NCBI RefSeq assembly: GCF_937873765.1
Contig: NZ_CALMZC010000044.1
Span: forward strand, 1-36,851
From: an uncultured Thiothrix sp.
GTDB taxonomy: Bacteria > Pseudomonadota > Gammaproteobacteria > Thiotrichales > Thiotrichaceae
Direction of reading: 5' to 3'
DNA length: 36,851 nucleotides
Under the pieces are notes generated by a model. It saw only the letters and a list, made by a program, of their open reading frames with translations. It ran no database searches and was not told the origin of the DNA. The position numbers and the translations under genes are program-made. This document shows, in pieces, positions 6,012 to 15,760 of the stretch. The stretch's first letter is position 1; each line of letters starts with the position of its first letter.

Positions 6012-8130
6012 GCTCACGAATATCGCCGGACTTTACCAAACGGTTTTTATCTTGCTCATGAATCGTCACGGTGTAACGTTGTAACTGACGCATCAATTCG
6101 CGATAAGGGCCGGTCTTTTTCAGTTGCTCAATCAACCCTGCCCCTTCGCCGTAAGTGACGAGGACTGCATAGCCCTCTTCTTTGATGAAGCGAAAACGCT
6201 GTGCCGCTGTGCGGAATTGAATTTTGAGTTGAGGCGCGTCTTTGCACAACAAGCTCTCAATATCCTGCTCATCGCGCGACTTTGATTGAGTATAAAAATG
6301 CTCAAAATAGGTTTTGAAATGGGTATGGTGTAAGGCTGACTCTGTGAATAGAGGTAAGATACTTTTACTGACTGAGGCGGATAAACCTAAATGCCCTTGC
6401 AACTTGTGATTATCCGGTGGCACAAACACCACAACTCTACCCTTTTCAGCTAGCAAACCTTCTCGATTACAGCGTCCTGCTGCTTGAGCAATCGAATCTA
6501 AACCGGCCAACGCTCGATAAACCACAGGGAAATCTACATCGACCCCCGCCTCAATTAATTGGGTACTCACCACCCGCAAAGATTGCTTAGCCTTTAAGTT
6601 TTCGCGAATCTCTTTAAGCTTTGCTGAACGATGTTCGCCACATAAATTCGTACTAAGATAATAAGTTTCAGCAGGTAATAAACGGCACAACTCTGCTGCT
6701 TGTTTTTTAGTATTAACAATCACTAACACAGTTTCATGTTCAAGGATTTCTTCTGCTAAACTTTCCCAACTGCGCTCAGCATTTAAATCCTCTGGAATAC
6801 TCACTTCAACCCGCTCTAAATCAGCAAACAACTGAGCACAATCAGGAATAATTTCGCTGACTTGATGCTCTTCAAACCCCTTTAAAATCGGTTTATTAAA
6901 AGTGTCATAAAGACTCTGTAAAGCGGGCTGCGTAGCAGTGGACAGCACAAACGTAACACCGTAATGCTCCACTAAACTTTTCATCACTTGCAAAATGGGA
7001 TTCAAAAACTCCGGCGGCAATAATTGCGCTTCATCTAAGACAATGATGCTATTAGCTAAATTATGCAGCTTGCGACAACGACTCGTGCGACTAGCAAAAA
7101 GCGATTCAAATAATTGAACATTGGTGGTAACAATAACCGGAGCATCCCAATTCTCCGCCGCTAAACGACTTAAAGCGTCCTCTTTGCTAGGGTCTAAATT
7201 ACTATGATGCTCAATCACACAGTCGCCCAAAATCGAACGATAAATATTGGCAGTTTGTTCAATAATACTGGTGTAGGGAATAGCGTAAATAATACGCTTT
7301 TTATCATACTTGACTGCGTGCTCTAAAGCAAAAGCCATACCCGATAAGGTTTTGCCTCCACCCGTAGGAACCGTTAAGGAAAATACACGAGAAGGTTGCT
7401 GTGCTGCTACTCGGCAATCCTGCAAAATCTGTGCTCGTAATTGATTGACAGGCGTTTTTGGCGCACTGTTTGCAAAGCTCTGCATGTGCTGATTAAACAC
7501 ATCACGTAAACTTGCCAATGTAGGGTACTGTCCACGCTGAGCGAACTTTTCTGGCTGCATAAAGCGCTCAGTATCCAGAAAATCTGCATCTACCAAACTA
7601 GAGAACAGCATTCTTAACCAAAGCACCCATTCTTCAGGTTTGCCTTTAGGTGGCGTTTTAGGCAAAGTTGCCTTGAGAATATCAGCGGGAATCTCGACTT
7701 GAAGCGCCTTTTCTAAATGCTGTACCTCTTGCAGAATTTCAGCCAGTGAACGACCGTCTGCCTCATCGGTTTTATGCCAATCCGGTAACCCGGCATGATG
7801 GCCTGCGATTAAATAGGCCAGTGGCAAACCTAAAGTCTTATGCTTCTGGACAGCATATAAAGCCCCAGCGGCAGAGTGATTAACTTTACCTACTTGTTCT
7901 ATATGTGCGTTAGGGTTATAGCCACTTTTCACCCCGATATAATGTTGAAACTCAGGATTATACTTACCTAAATCATGCCAAAGCCCTGTTACATAAGCCC
8001 ATTCAGCACTATTAAAAATACTAGCATAGTCAGCCGCTAACTGGGCTACATCACGTAAATGCTCATCGAGCCAATGCTCAATAGCTCGATTATTCTCAAA
8101 ACGGACATGGGCGATGGGGCGAATTTGCAT
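5902..8130 (-). CDS. cas3: Cas3 nuclease-helicase, type I-C
   Basis: The effector that Cascade recruits to nick, unwind and degrade target DNA. The 742 aa protein has an N-terminal HD nuclease (His52-Asp53 in LWHDLGKYNPEF, His111-His112 in AGHHAGLPDWH) followed by a superfamily 2 helicase: Walker A VPTGGGKT (about 254-261), DEAQ (366-369), STATQPAL, and motif VI QAAGRCNREG. The C-terminus PLQLAPDDLFW is typical of I-C Cas3. It heads the operon but is separated from cas5c by 290 bp with its own candidate promoter, so Cas3 and Cascade may be expressed separately. No sign of damage. Confidence 0.95.
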   Translation of the reverse strand: MQIRPIAHVRFENNRAIEHWLDEHLRDVAQLAADYASIFNSAEWAYVTGLWHDLGKYNPEFQHYIGVKSGYNPNAHIEQVGKVNHSAAGALYAVQKHKTLGLPLAYLIAGHHAGLPDWHKTDEADGRSLAEILQEVQHLEKALQVEIPADILKATLPKTPPKGKPEEWVLWLRMLFSSLVDADFLDTERFMQPEKFAQRGQYPTLASLRDVFNQHMQSFANSAPKTPVNQLRAQILQDCRVAAQQPSRVFSLTVPTGGGKTLSGMAFALEHAVKYDKKRIIYAIPYTSIIEQTANIYRSILGDCVIEHHSNLDPSKEDALSRLAAENWDAPVIVTTNVQLFESLFASRTSRCRKLHNLANSIIVLDEAQLLPPEFLNPILQVMKSLVEHYGVTFVLSTATQPALQSLYDTFNKPILKGFEEHQVSEIIPDCAQLFADLERVEVSIPEDLNAERSWESLAEEILEHETVLVIVNTKKQAAELCRLLPAETYYLSTNLCGEHRSAKLKEIRENLKAKQSLRVVSTQLIEAGVDVDFPVVYRALAGLDSIAQAAGRCNREGLLAEKGRVVVFVPPDNHKLQGHLGLSASVSKSILPLFTESALHHTHFKTYFEHFYTQSKSRDEQDIESLLCKDAPQLKIQFRTAAQRFRFIKEEGYAVLVTYGEGAGLIEQLKKTGPYRELMRQLQRYTVTIHEQDKNRLVKSGDIRELTALTGVFELVTAGLYDQKLGLMSTPLQLAPDDLFW

Positions 8131-8316
8131 AATCAGCTCGAATGAATGAGTCTTTCAAGCTAAAAATAATAGCAGCTTAAATACTAGCCGAATAGCGGGG
8201 TAAGGAAGTGATTGGGTATTAACTTATAGTTTTTTAAGCTACCGTTTAGTAACAAAATTACAAATACGTTTAATTTATGCTAGCTTATACAACTGAATAG
8301 CGATCAGCCGCTAAAA
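8131..8316. other. Leader region upstream of cas3
   Basis: An AT-rich 186 bp region between the cas3 start and the pgpA stop (both genes on the minus strand) that should hold the cas3 promoter. TTGTTA- and TTGTAT-like hexamers occur on the minus strand but none pairs with a good -10 at proper spacing. No CRISPR repeats are present. Confidence 0.35.
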
Positions 8317-8790
8317 CTAAGCCAAGAAAAACGCCAAAATCTGCATAACGATCAGTGCATAAACCCCTGCCATCAAATCATCTAACATAATCCCAAAGCC
8401 ACCCTGTACTTTGTCATCAACTATATAAATCGGCCAAGGCTTCCAAATATCAAAAATCCGAAAAATCACAAAACCTGCTATTAACCAGATTAAACCACTC
8501 GGTGCGGCAAACATGGTAATCCAGAAGCCGACAAATTCATCCCACACAATGCCTTCATGATCATGTACACCGAGCTTTTTTGCTGACTCCCCACAAATCC
8601 AAATACCAACTACGGCTGCAATCACAATAACCACAAAATAAAGCCACAATGGGAATAGTGACAAAATCAAATACAAGGGAATCGCGGCCAAAGTACCGAA
8701 AGTTCCGGGGGCAAAGGGTGCTAAACCACTCCCAAAGCCAAAAGCTGTAATATGAATAGGTGATTGAAAAACTGTTTTTGCTAAGCTCAT
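8317..8790 (-). CDS. pgpA: Phosphatidylglycerophosphatase A
   Basis: Inner-membrane enzyme that dephosphorylates phosphatidylglycerophosphate to phosphatidylglycerol. The 157 aa protein has the PgpA signatures GFGSGLAPFAPGTFGTL, then DHEGIVWDEFVGFWITM and FRIFDIWKPWPI, plus DDLMAGVYA near the end, with about four hydrophobic segments. Acidic residues in WDE and in IMLDD are the likely metal ligands. It lies 10 bases after the DUF202-like gene and ends the thrC-side operon. Its link to threonine genes looks like chance operon membership. Confidence 0.93.
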   Translation of the reverse strand: MSLAKTVFQSPIHITAFGFGSGLAPFAPGTFGTLAAIPLYLILSLFPLWLYFVVIVIAAVVGIWICGESAKKLGVHDHEGIVWDEFVGFWITMFAAPSGLIWLIAGFVIFRIFDIWKPWPIYIVDDKVQGGFGIMLDDLMAGVYALIVMQILAFFLA

Positions 8791-8800
8791 CTTGCAGCTC

Positions 8801-9163
8801 CTATCGAGTCGGATTTAATAAATGCTTCAGCACAGGATGCTCTAAACAGAGTTGGTGAATCAGATGATCATAATGCAACATTTTTCTAATCGAATGCAGA
8901 ATCAAATAAGCACCTAAGCCCACTAATAAAAGATTCAATAACATTAAAGGCAGCATAAACTGCCAAACATTCAGCCATTGATAATAGCTAGAGGTGGCGA
9001 TTAGAAAGCTCGTCACGCTCATAGGCAATACGAGCACCGCCAAACCCGTGCGCAAAATCGACAAGCTGGTACGCTTCTCAGCTAGAAGAAGCTGCACTTC
9101 ATTAATCGCCAATGCTTCATGCTGCTCAAAATTGGCAGCAGAAGCCTGTTTGTCATGCATCAA
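8801..9163 (-). CDS. DUF202/YidH-like small membrane protein
   Basis: A 120 aa protein with two membrane segments (about 39-60 and 68-90). The segment before the first, LLLAEKRTSLSILRTGLAVL, resembles the DUF202 consensus (L-A-x-x-R-T-x-L-x-x-x-R-T-G-L-A). Function unknown. It starts 3 bases after the thrC stop, so it is probably co-transcribed with hom-thrC and pgpA. Soluble N- and C-termini are rich in His and Leu. The family assignment rests on that one motif. Confidence 0.7.
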   Translation of the reverse strand: MMHDKQASAANFEQHEALAINEVQLLLAEKRTSLSILRTGLAVLVLPMSVTSFLIATSSYYQWLNVWQFMLPLMLLNLLLVGLGAYLILHSIRKMLHYDHLIHQLCLEHPVLKHLLNPTR

Positions 9164-9166
9164 CGT

Positions 9167-10594
9167 TTAGAGATGAGTTTGAATAAAGCCTTTCACCGCT
9201 TCCACATCAGCCTCCATCACTACAAACCGCTGCGGTAAAGCCTCTAACTGCTCCATCCCTTGCGGACGCACAGGAGTTTGGCCTAAAGCTTCTTGAATAG
9301 ATTCTTCAAACTTCGCCGGTAACGCGGTTTCCAAGACCAACATCGGTACATCCGTTTCGCGTAATTCAAGCGCGACTTTTAAACCATCTGCGGTATGTGT
9401 ATCAATCATTAGACCGTATTGCTGCCAAATCTTACGGATCATTTCAATCCGATGCATGTGGCTGCTCGCGCCTGATTGGAAACCGAATTTCTCTACATCC
9501 TTGAATAAGCCTTGTCCTGCTAAATCGAAAGCTCCACCCTGATCGACTTTTGCCCATAATTCACGCAGCTTCGCACTATCTTGCCTGGCTAAATCGTAAA
9601 TAAAGCGCTCGAAATTGGAAGCCTTGGAAATATCCATCGAAGGGCTACTGGTATGATAAGTATTCGCTGCACCCCGTGGACGATAAACACCCGTTTTGAA
9701 AAACTCGTCCAATACATCATTTTCATTGGTAGCCACAATTAAATGCTTAATGGGTAAACCCATCATGCGTGCAATATGCCCGGCGCACACATTGCCAAAA
9801 TTCCCTGAAGGCACTGAGAAACTAACCCGCTGCTCATTAGAGCTAGTCGCTGCAAAATAACCCTTAAAGTAATAAACCACCTGAGCGGCAATTCGCCCCC
9901 AGTTAATCGAATTTACTGCACCAATTTTATAATTGGCTTTAAACGTATGATCATTCGAGACAGCTTTAACAATATCTTGGCAATCATCAAACACGCCTTT
10001 AATCGCAATATTGTGAATATTTGAGTCTTGCAGGCTAAACATTTGAGCAGTTTGAAAGCGACTCATTTTACCGTGGGGCGAAAGCATAAATACATTCACA
10101 CCTTTTTTACCACGCATCGCATACTCGGCCGAAGAACCTGTATCGCCTGAAGTCGCACCGAGAATATTAATTCCCTGCCCGGCTTTCGCTAAGACATATT
10201 CAAATAGATTACCCAAAAGCTGCATCGCCATATCTTTAAAGGCGAGCGTTGGCCCATTGGATAAACAAAGGAGATGCAGATTCGGCTCTAAAGTATGCAG
10301 CGGCGTAATATCTTCAGGATTTTCACCTTCACGCACATTACAATACACTGTTGAGGTGTAAGTTTTGTCAATCAGCGCTTTTAAATCTGCCGCCGGAATA
10401 TCGGTCGCAAAGCGTGACAACACTGCAAAGGCTAATTCGCGATAATTCATCGCTCGCATAGCTGTTAAATCAGCATCGGTAAGCTGTGGGTAGCTTTCAG
10501 GCAAATATAAGCCACCATCGGGTGCCAAACCACCGAGTAGAATTTCACTAAAAGATTGAGCGGGCGACTGACCGCGAGTCGAGATGTATTTCAT
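9167..10594 (-). CDS. thrC: Threonine synthase
   Basis: A PLP enzyme that converts O-phosphohomoserine to threonine, the last step of the pathway. At 475 aa it belongs to the long form that starts MKYISTRG and has GGLAPDGGLYLPE. The PLP lysine is Lys120 in LAFKD; the phosphate loop is GATSGDTGSSAEYA, and SGNFGNVCAGHIA is also typical. An AAGG ribosome binding site lies 9 bases before the ATG. It follows hom by 68 bp, a gap that contains a strong hairpin. Confidence 0.96.
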   Translation of the reverse strand: MKYISTRGQSPAQSFSEILLGGLAPDGGLYLPESYPQLTDADLTAMRAMNYRELAFAVLSRFATDIPAADLKALIDKTYTSTVYCNVREGENPEDITPLHTLEPNLHLLCLSNGPTLAFKDMAMQLLGNLFEYVLAKAGQGINILGATSGDTGSSAEYAMRGKKGVNVFMLSPHGKMSRFQTAQMFSLQDSNIHNIAIKGVFDDCQDIVKAVSNDHTFKANYKIGAVNSINWGRIAAQVVYYFKGYFAATSSNEQRVSFSVPSGNFGNVCAGHIARMMGLPIKHLIVATNENDVLDEFFKTGVYRPRGAANTYHTSSPSMDISKASNFERFIYDLARQDSAKLRELWAKVDQGGAFDLAGQGLFKDVEKFGFQSGASSHMHRIEMIRKIWQQYGLMIDTHTADGLKVALELRETDVPMLVLETALPAKFEESIQEALGQTPVRPQGMEQLEALPQRFVVMEADVEAVKGFIQTHL

Positions 10595-10609
10595 AACTTG
10601 AACCTTGTA

Positions 10610-10634
10610 ACTCCTCTCAAGAGCTGAGAGGAGT
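10610..10634. promoter_or_regulatory. Strong hairpin in the hom-thrC gap
   Basis: ACTCCTCTCA and TGAGAGGAGT form a perfect 10 bp stem with a 5-base loop. On the transcribed (minus) strand no T run follows, so it is not a standard terminator. The 3' arm holds an AGGAG too far from the thrC ATG (16 bases) to be the main ribosome binding site. It may be an mRNA stabiliser or processing site that sets the hom/thrC ratio. Confidence 0.5.
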
Positions 10635-10662
10635 AGAGAATTTTCATGGCTTTAATTTAGGA

Positions 10663-11973
10663 TTAATTCAGGGCTTCTACACGCAAGCTAGTGACTGCAC
10701 CGCAAATACTATCGAGTTGCTCAATAGCGGCAATCGCCTCACTCATATTGCCTTGGCGTACGCGTTGCGTCAGCATAATGATGTCAACTTCTGAACCGGC
10801 TTTGGTAGGCTCTTTCTGCAAGAAGGCTTCAATACTTATAGAGCGATCCCCCAAAATGCGCGTCACATCGGCTAACACACCCGGTTTATCGACTGCCCGC
10901 ATCCGCAAATAGAAGGCTGTTTCCACTTCCGTGATCGGCAGGATGGGCGTATCGGCCAAAGTACTAGCTTGGAAGGCTAAATGCGGCACACGATTATTCG
11001 GATCGGAAGTCATGGCGCGCACGACATCAATAATGTCGGCTACCACGGCAGAGCCGGTTGGCTCAGCACCCGCACCACGCCCATAATACAAGGTGGAACC
11101 AACCGCATCGCCTTGCACCATCACACAGTTCATTACCCCATCAACACTAGCAATCAGTTGCTTACGTGGAATCAAGGTCGGGTGTACGCGCTGCTCAATC
11201 CCTTGTTCAGTCCGACGTGCAATGCCCAGTAACTTAATCCGATAACCTAAATCCGCTGCATAGCTCACGTCTTCTAGAGTGATTTTGGAAATCCCCTCCA
11301 CATACGTTTCACTGAACTGTAAAGGCACACCAAAAGCAATTGAAGATAGAATCGTGAGCTTATGCGCTGCATCCACACCTTCCACATCAAAAGTGGGGTC
11401 AGCTTCGGCATAACCTAAATCTTGAGCCTCGGCTAACACATCCACAAAACTGCGGCCTTTGTCGCGCATTTCGGTCAAGATGAAATTGCTAGTGCCATTG
11501 ATAATGCCTGCTAGCCATTCAATCCGGTTTGCAGCCAAGCCCTCACGCACGGCTTTAATTACCGGAATACCGCCTGCAACAGCCGCTTCAAAAGCAACCA
11601 TCACACCTTGTTTCTGCGCAGCGGCAAAAATTTCGTTACCGTGCAGAGCAATCAGTGCTTTGTTTGCAGTGACCACATGCTTACCATTTTGAATCGCTTG
11701 TAAGACCAAATCTTTGGCTAAGTTATAGCCGCCGATTAACTCCACCACAATTTCAATATCCGGATCTTCCACCACGTCCATCGCATTATTACTGAGACGC
11801 ACACCCGATAAGCCGAGCTGGGCGGCGTGACTGGTATCGAGAGCAGCCGCATAGTCAATCACGATACCGCGCCCGGCACGGCGGGCAATCTCCTCAGCAT
11901 TACGTGATAAAACCGTTGCAGTACCACCACCGACGGTGCCCAGTCCTAACAAACCCACCTTGACAGGTTTCAT
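10663..11973 (-). CDS. hom: Homoserine dehydrogenase
   Basis: Reduces aspartate semialdehyde to homoserine, the branch point to threonine and methionine. The 436 aa monofunctional enzyme has an N-terminal Rossmann motif GLLGLGTVGGGTA, the catalytic region (AGIINGTSNFILTEM, LGYAEADPTFDVEGVDAAHKL) and a C-terminal ACT domain (from about residue 350, RAVDKPGVLADVTRILGDRSIS), which is where threonine feedback usually acts. AAGGAG lies 7 bases before the ATG. It is a separate gene rather than an aspartokinase fusion as in enterics. Confidence 0.96.
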   Translation of the reverse strand: MKPVKVGLLGLGTVGGGTATVLSRNAEEIARRAGRGIVIDYAAALDTSHAAQLGLSGVRLSNNAMDVVEDPDIEIVVELIGGYNLAKDLVLQAIQNGKHVVTANKALIALHGNEIFAAAQKQGVMVAFEAAVAGGIPVIKAVREGLAANRIEWLAGIINGTSNFILTEMRDKGRSFVDVLAEAQDLGYAEADPTFDVEGVDAAHKLTILSSIAFGVPLQFSETYVEGISKITLEDVSYAADLGYRIKLLGIARRTEQGIEQRVHPTLIPRKQLIASVDGVMNCVMVQGDAVGSTLYYGRGAGAEPTGSAVVADIIDVVRAMTSDPNNRVPHLAFQASTLADTPILPITEVETAFYLRMRAVDKPGVLADVTRILGDRSISIEAFLQKEPTKAGSEVDIIMLTQRVRQGNMSEAIAAIEQLDSICGAVTSLRVEALN

Positions 11974-11999
11974 GTGTACTCCTTAAATCTAATTTTTAC

Positions 12000-13202
12000 T
12001 TATGATTGCGCCGGACTGCTTAACTCGTCCTGACGGAACATTTGTTTTATCCCACGAATTGCTTGGCGGGTGCGATGCTCATTTTCAATCAAGCTAAAGC
12101 GCACGTGATCATCGCCATATTGACCAAAACCAATCCCTGGGGATACCGCCACTCGCGCATCTTTCAAGAGTTTCTTCGCAAACTCTAAAGAACCCATGGC
12201 TTGATAGCGCTCCGGAATTTTTGCCCACACGAACATACTCGCCTTCGGGCGTTCGACTGACCAACCCGCTGCATTCAAACCGTCACACAACACATTGCGA
12301 CGCACCTCATACATGCTACGAATTTCTTCCACGCAATCCTGCGGGCCATCTAAAGCCGCAATGGCCGCAATTTGGATCGGTGCGAACATGCCATAGTCTA
12401 AATAAGACTTCATACGCTCCAGCGCTTTGACCAAGGTCGGATTCCCACACATAAAACCAACTCGCCATCCCGGCATATTGTAGGTTTTAGAGAGCGAGTA
12501 GAATTCAACCGCTATATCTTTAGCACCCGGAATTTGCAAAATCGACGGCGCTTTATAACCATCAAAGCAAATCTCACCGTAAGCAATATCATGAATCACC
12601 CAAATATCGTGTTCTTTGGCAATTGCAATCACGCGCTCAAAGAAATCTAGCTCCACACACTGCCCTGTTGGATTGCCGGGGAAGTTAATAATGAGCATTT
12701 TAGGCTTCGGCCATGAATTTTTGATAGCGGCCTCTAATTCAGCAAAGAAATCCACGCCAGCAATCATCGGCACATGACGAATATCCGCATCCGCAATAAT
12801 GCTGCCATAAGGATGAATGGGATAGGCTGGATTAGGCACTAACACGGTATCACCCCGGCTTAACGTCGCTAAGGCTAGATGGGCCAGACCTTCCTTTGAG
12901 CCAATGGTAACAATGGCTTCTGTTTCAGGATCAATATCCACATCAAAGCGGCGCTTATACCAGTTGCTAATCGCTTTGCGTAAGCGAGGCACACCGCGTG
13001 ACATGGAGTAGCGATGTGTATCAGGGCGCTGGGCGCTTTCCACTAATTTATCGACGATATGCTTAGGTGTTGGCTGATCTGGATTTCCCATGCCAAAATC
13101 AATAATATCCTCACCACGTGCACGCGCTTCGCGCTTCAAGGCATCGGTAATCTTGAATACGTAAGTGGGTAAGCGGTTTATACGTTGAAAATCGTCTTGC
13201 AC
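12000..13202 (-). CDS. alaC: AlaC-like PLP aminotransferase
   Basis: A class I/II aminotransferase of 400 aa, closest by eye to alanine transaminase AlaC. Seen: [10 protein letters not shown] near the N-terminus, [10 protein letters not shown], the PLP lysine in [15 protein letters not shown] (about residue 235), and [10 protein letters not shown] near the end. It is first in the aminotransferase-hom-thrC cluster, with 26 bases to hom. Annotation systems often call such proteins AlaC, but a role in an aspartate-family transamination cannot be excluded from context. Confidence 0.85.
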   Translation of the reverse strand: MQDDFQRINRLPTYVFKITDALKREARARGEDIIDFGMGNPDQPTPKHIVDKLVESAQRPDTHRYSMSRGVPRLRKAISNWYKRRFDVDIDPETEAIVTIGSKEGLAHLALATLSRGDTVLVPNPAYPIHPYGSIIADADIRHVPMIAGVDFFAELEAAIKNSWPKPKMLIINFPGNPTGQCVELDFFERVIAIAKEHDIWVIHDIAYGEICFDGYKAPSILQIPGAKDIAVEFYSLSKTYNMPGWRVGFMCGNPTLVKALERMKSYLDYGMFAPIQIAAIAALDGPQDCVEEIRSMYEVRRNVLCDGLNAAGWSVERPKASMFVWAKIPERYQAMGSLEFAKKLLKDARVAVSPGIGFGQYGDDHVRFSLIENEHRTRQAIRGIKQMFRQDELSSPAQS

Positions 13203-13309
13203 GATATGAAACTCGTCTATGAATACTACCCATCACTGGGGCCATTTGCAGCCGGTCACATTACAATCGACGATACAGTTCTGTCAATGCTGCCACCACG
13301 GAGCCATCC

Positions 13310-13678
13310 ATGCAGTTTAGCGAAGATCAACCCCAAGCCACCTATCTGATTCAGGCCTATGAAAGTGGTTGGATACAAATCCAAAATCAGCGTCTGACCC
13401 AGCCTTTTATTGTGAGCGGGCAAACGTTAATAACTGACTGGACAGCAGTAAGCTTTGAGCAACTAAATCCCGAACAGCTCAGTCCTTTATTTGCGTTAAA
13501 ACCTGAGGTCATTTTAATCGGCTGTGGGGGTAGTGCGAGTTTACCGACTCCGGCTATTTATCGAGCCTTAGTGGAGCATGGGATTGGATTTGAATTGATG
13601 ACGACTGATGCAGCTTGCCGAACTTACACGATATTATTAGCTGAAGACCGTACTGTAGCCGCCGCCCTATTTCCATAA
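13310..13678 (+). CDS. Mth938-like domain protein
   Basis: A 122 aa protein of the Mth938/NDUFAF3 family (DUF498). Typical features: IVSGQTLITDW in the first half, PEVILIGCGG (about residue 64) and the C-terminal GIGFELMTTDAACRTYTILLAEDRTVAAALFP. Its bacterial function is not established; the mitochondrial relative helps assemble complex I. It diverges from the aminotransferase operon across 107 bp and converges on rpoS. Confidence 0.85.
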   Translation: MQFSEDQPQATYLIQAYESGWIQIQNQRLTQPFIVSGQTLITDWTAVSFEQLNPEQLSPLFALKPEVILIGCGGSASLPTPAIYRALVEHGIGFELMTTDAACRTYTILLAEDRTVAAALFP

Positions 13679-13706
13679 AAACAGGGCATTCTGAGGCTAT
13701 AAGTTG

Positions 13707-14717
13707 CTAGATACCTAATAAGCTTTCGCCAGATAAACCTTTATTTTCTAAAATACGGCGCAAGCGCTTTAAAGCATCCATCTGAATTTGCCGTACACGC
13801 TCACGGGTTAAACCTAGTTCCTCGCCTACTTGCTCTAAGGTAGAACGCTCATAACCATGTAAACCGAAACGACGCACGATCACATCTTTTTGCTTCACAT
13901 CTAACTGATTCAGCCAGTTTTCAACGGAATGACTGATATCTTCATCCTCTAAAACTGCAGCTGGCTCGCGCTCTTCTTCCATCGGAACGAAATCCACTAA
14001 GGGACTATCGCCGTCTTTACCAACGGGGGTATCTAAGGATGAAACATGCTCATTAAAACTCAACAGCTTACGCAAGCTATCAATCGGACGTCCTAGAGCT
14101 TCGGCCATTTCTGGCAAAGTTGGCTCCCGACCTAATTGCTGGGTCATTTCGCGCAATTTGCGCATATAAGCATTCAGCTCTTTATTCACATGAATCGGCA
14201 AGCGAATCGTGCGCGTTTGATTCATTAAGGCACGTTCAATATTTTGCCGAATCCACCAAGTCGCGTACGTAGAAAAACGGAAGCCACGTTCAGGATCAAA
14301 CTTTTCGACCGCATGGATCAAACCTAGATTACCCTCTTCAATCAAATCGGTGAGTGGCAAACCACGACCTAAATAGCGGCGGGCAATTTTCACGACTAGG
14401 CGTAAATTGCAGGTGATCATTTTTTTCCGGCCTAGTTCATCACCCGCACGTGCAAGACGACCATAGTAAATTTCTTCTTCAGGAGTTAACAAAGGTGAAA
14501 ATTCAATTTCACGTAAATATAGTTGAGCAGCATCACGTTCGACTGATTGACTAGCGCGTTCTGAGACAGGATCAGCTAGTACATCGGAACTATCGATACT
14601 TAGCAAATCTTCTGACTCATCGGTCAACTCATCAAGCTCTTCCAACTCAATGCTTTCGTCCTCACCCAAAGCAAAGTTTTCTTCCTCTGGGTTTGAATGA
14701 GTCTGTAGGCTATGCAT
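13707..14717 (-). CDS. rpoS: RNA polymerase sigma factor RpoS
   Basis: The stationary-phase and general stress sigma factor. Of 336 aa, the first 50 form a Glu/Asp-rich tail. Then follow region 1.2 ([20 protein letters not shown]), region 2 ([27 protein letters not shown] and [16 protein letters not shown]), region 3, and region 4 ([26 protein letters not shown]). The tail and length fit RpoS better than RpoD (much longer) or RpoH. In many gammaproteobacteria rpoS follows nlpD; here it stands alone behind a 560 bp AT-rich spacer. Confidence 0.93.
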   Translation of the reverse strand: MHSLQTHSNPEEENFALGEDESIELEELDELTDESEDLLSIDSSDVLADPVSERASQSVERDAAQLYLREIEFSPLLTPEEEIYYGRLARAGDELGRKKMITCNLRLVVKIARRYLGRGLPLTDLIEEGNLGLIHAVEKFDPERGFRFSTYATWWIRQNIERALMNQTRTIRLPIHVNKELNAYMRKLREMTQQLGREPTLPEMAEALGRPIDSLRKLLSFNEHVSSLDTPVGKDGDSPLVDFVPMEEEREPAAVLEDEDISHSVENWLNQLDVKQKDVIVRRFGLHGYERSTLEQVGEELGLTRERVRQIQMDALKRLRRILENKGLSGESLLGI

Positions 14718-15277
14718 TGCATCACTCCTCTGTGGGGTTGTATCAGGCCAACAAGCTAGGTATGGCGTTGTTAACGCACTTTCTGACTCCCTCAGTCGAC
14801 ACTAAGCTTAAACTTTCATATTTATTTTTTTGCAAAGTAGCATAAAGCTTGCAAGATTTAAAGACCTTAACGAAAACTTAACAAAAATATAAGATTATGA
14901 TTTTTAAGATTTTTTATTAAAAACCTCAAAAATCGCTGTAAAATTAATCTGAATGCAAGCTGAATATAGCTGACCTTTTATCGGAAAAACACTCAAACTC
15001 AGTCTACTTAGACAAATTAGGCCGTGACCCTCGATGAAAATATAAAAATAGCTTAGGTACAGCTTTATTCTTAAAAAATCTAATCAACAGATAAAATGAT
15101 ACTTTCCGTGAACAGTAAATTTTATAGAAATGATTTTTTTATAAGTAGGATGAATAGTATTAAGGAAAGTGCTCAGCGAATAACCAACTCTGATTATTTT
15201 TTAATAACGGCAATAAACCAAGAGGAATGTAGAAGAGTAGACCAGTCTTGACGACAAACGGCTAAAAACTAGCGAGC
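14718..15277. other. Long AT-rich intergenic region upstream of rpoS
   Basis: 560 bp without a convincing gene between rpoS and the DUF3106 gene, both on the minus strand. It holds a short hairpin near rpoS (GCGTT-GTT-AACGC), one candidate rpoS promoter, many A/T runs, and a spaced ACTTTCC...GGAAAGT pair. No small RNA could be identified with confidence, though the length leaves room for a long regulated rpoS 5' UTR. Confidence 0.5.
14856..14884 (-). promoter_or_regulatory. Candidate rpoS promoter
   Basis: Minus-strand TTGTTA (14884-14879) and TTAAAT (14861-14856) are separated by 17 bases and lie about 140 bp before the rpoS ATG. The region is so AT-rich that a chance match is quite possible. 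Confidence 0.3.
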
Positions 15278-15760
15278 TTATAAAGGTGGGGCACCATATG
15301 TTTTAGCTAGATCTTGGATGTAACGCTTACGCTCAGCGCTACTCAGACCAGACCATTGCTCACGTAGTTTTTGCTGTTCTGACATAGGCAAGCTCTTAAT
15401 CCAGTTACGCCATTGCCTGATCTTTTCACGCTTAGCTATAGGTAAGCTGCGGTAATGCTCTAGTTTACGCTGTAGCGCAATACGGCGGGTTAGCGGTAAA
15501 TTATTCCATTGAGTATATTGAGAACGAATCTGTTCTCGCTGGCTAGCTGGTAAACTTGCCCAGCGTTTCAAAGAGCTTTGCTTTTCAGTAGAAAAGCTTG
15601 GCCACTGTGACTGATACTCTTGTAAAACTTGTTGCTCTTGGGAACTTAAACTCTCCCAGCTCAGATCGCCCGCCCAACTAGGTGTAAACAAATGATATGC
15701 TAACAATCCGAAGCTCAAGCGCAAAAACCAAAGTTGCACTGAAGCAATAGTCTTATTCAT
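15278..15760 (-). CDS. DUF3106 exported protein
   Basis: A 160 aa protein with a signal peptide (cleavage probably after SWA, about residue 30) followed by repeats of about 18-20 residues built on W-x-x-L-P/S with R-x-x-L/I, for example WASLPASQREQI, WNNLPLTRRIAL, WIKSLPMSEQQKL and WSGLSSAERKRYI. This is the DUF3106 pattern. Function unknown; it probably lies in the periplasm as a helical repeat. Its start overlaps the previous gene (ATGA), placing it last in the ECF sigma operon, where DUF3106 proteins are commonly found. Confidence 0.8.
   Translation of the reverse strand: MNKTIASVQLWFLRLSFGLLAYHLFTPSWAGDLSWESLSSQEQQVLQEYQSQWPSFSTEKQSSLKRWASLPASQREQIRSQYTQWNNLPLTRRIALQRKLEHYRSLPIAKREKIRQWRNWIKSLPMSEQQKLREQWSGLSSAERKRYIQDLAKTYGAPPL

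Noticed and set aside
8280..8310. Second target of the putative guide upstream of cas3 (TTC followed by AGTTGTA)
   Set aside because: Seven bases match the spacer core, but the distance from TTC is wrong and the seed does not align; chance is enough.
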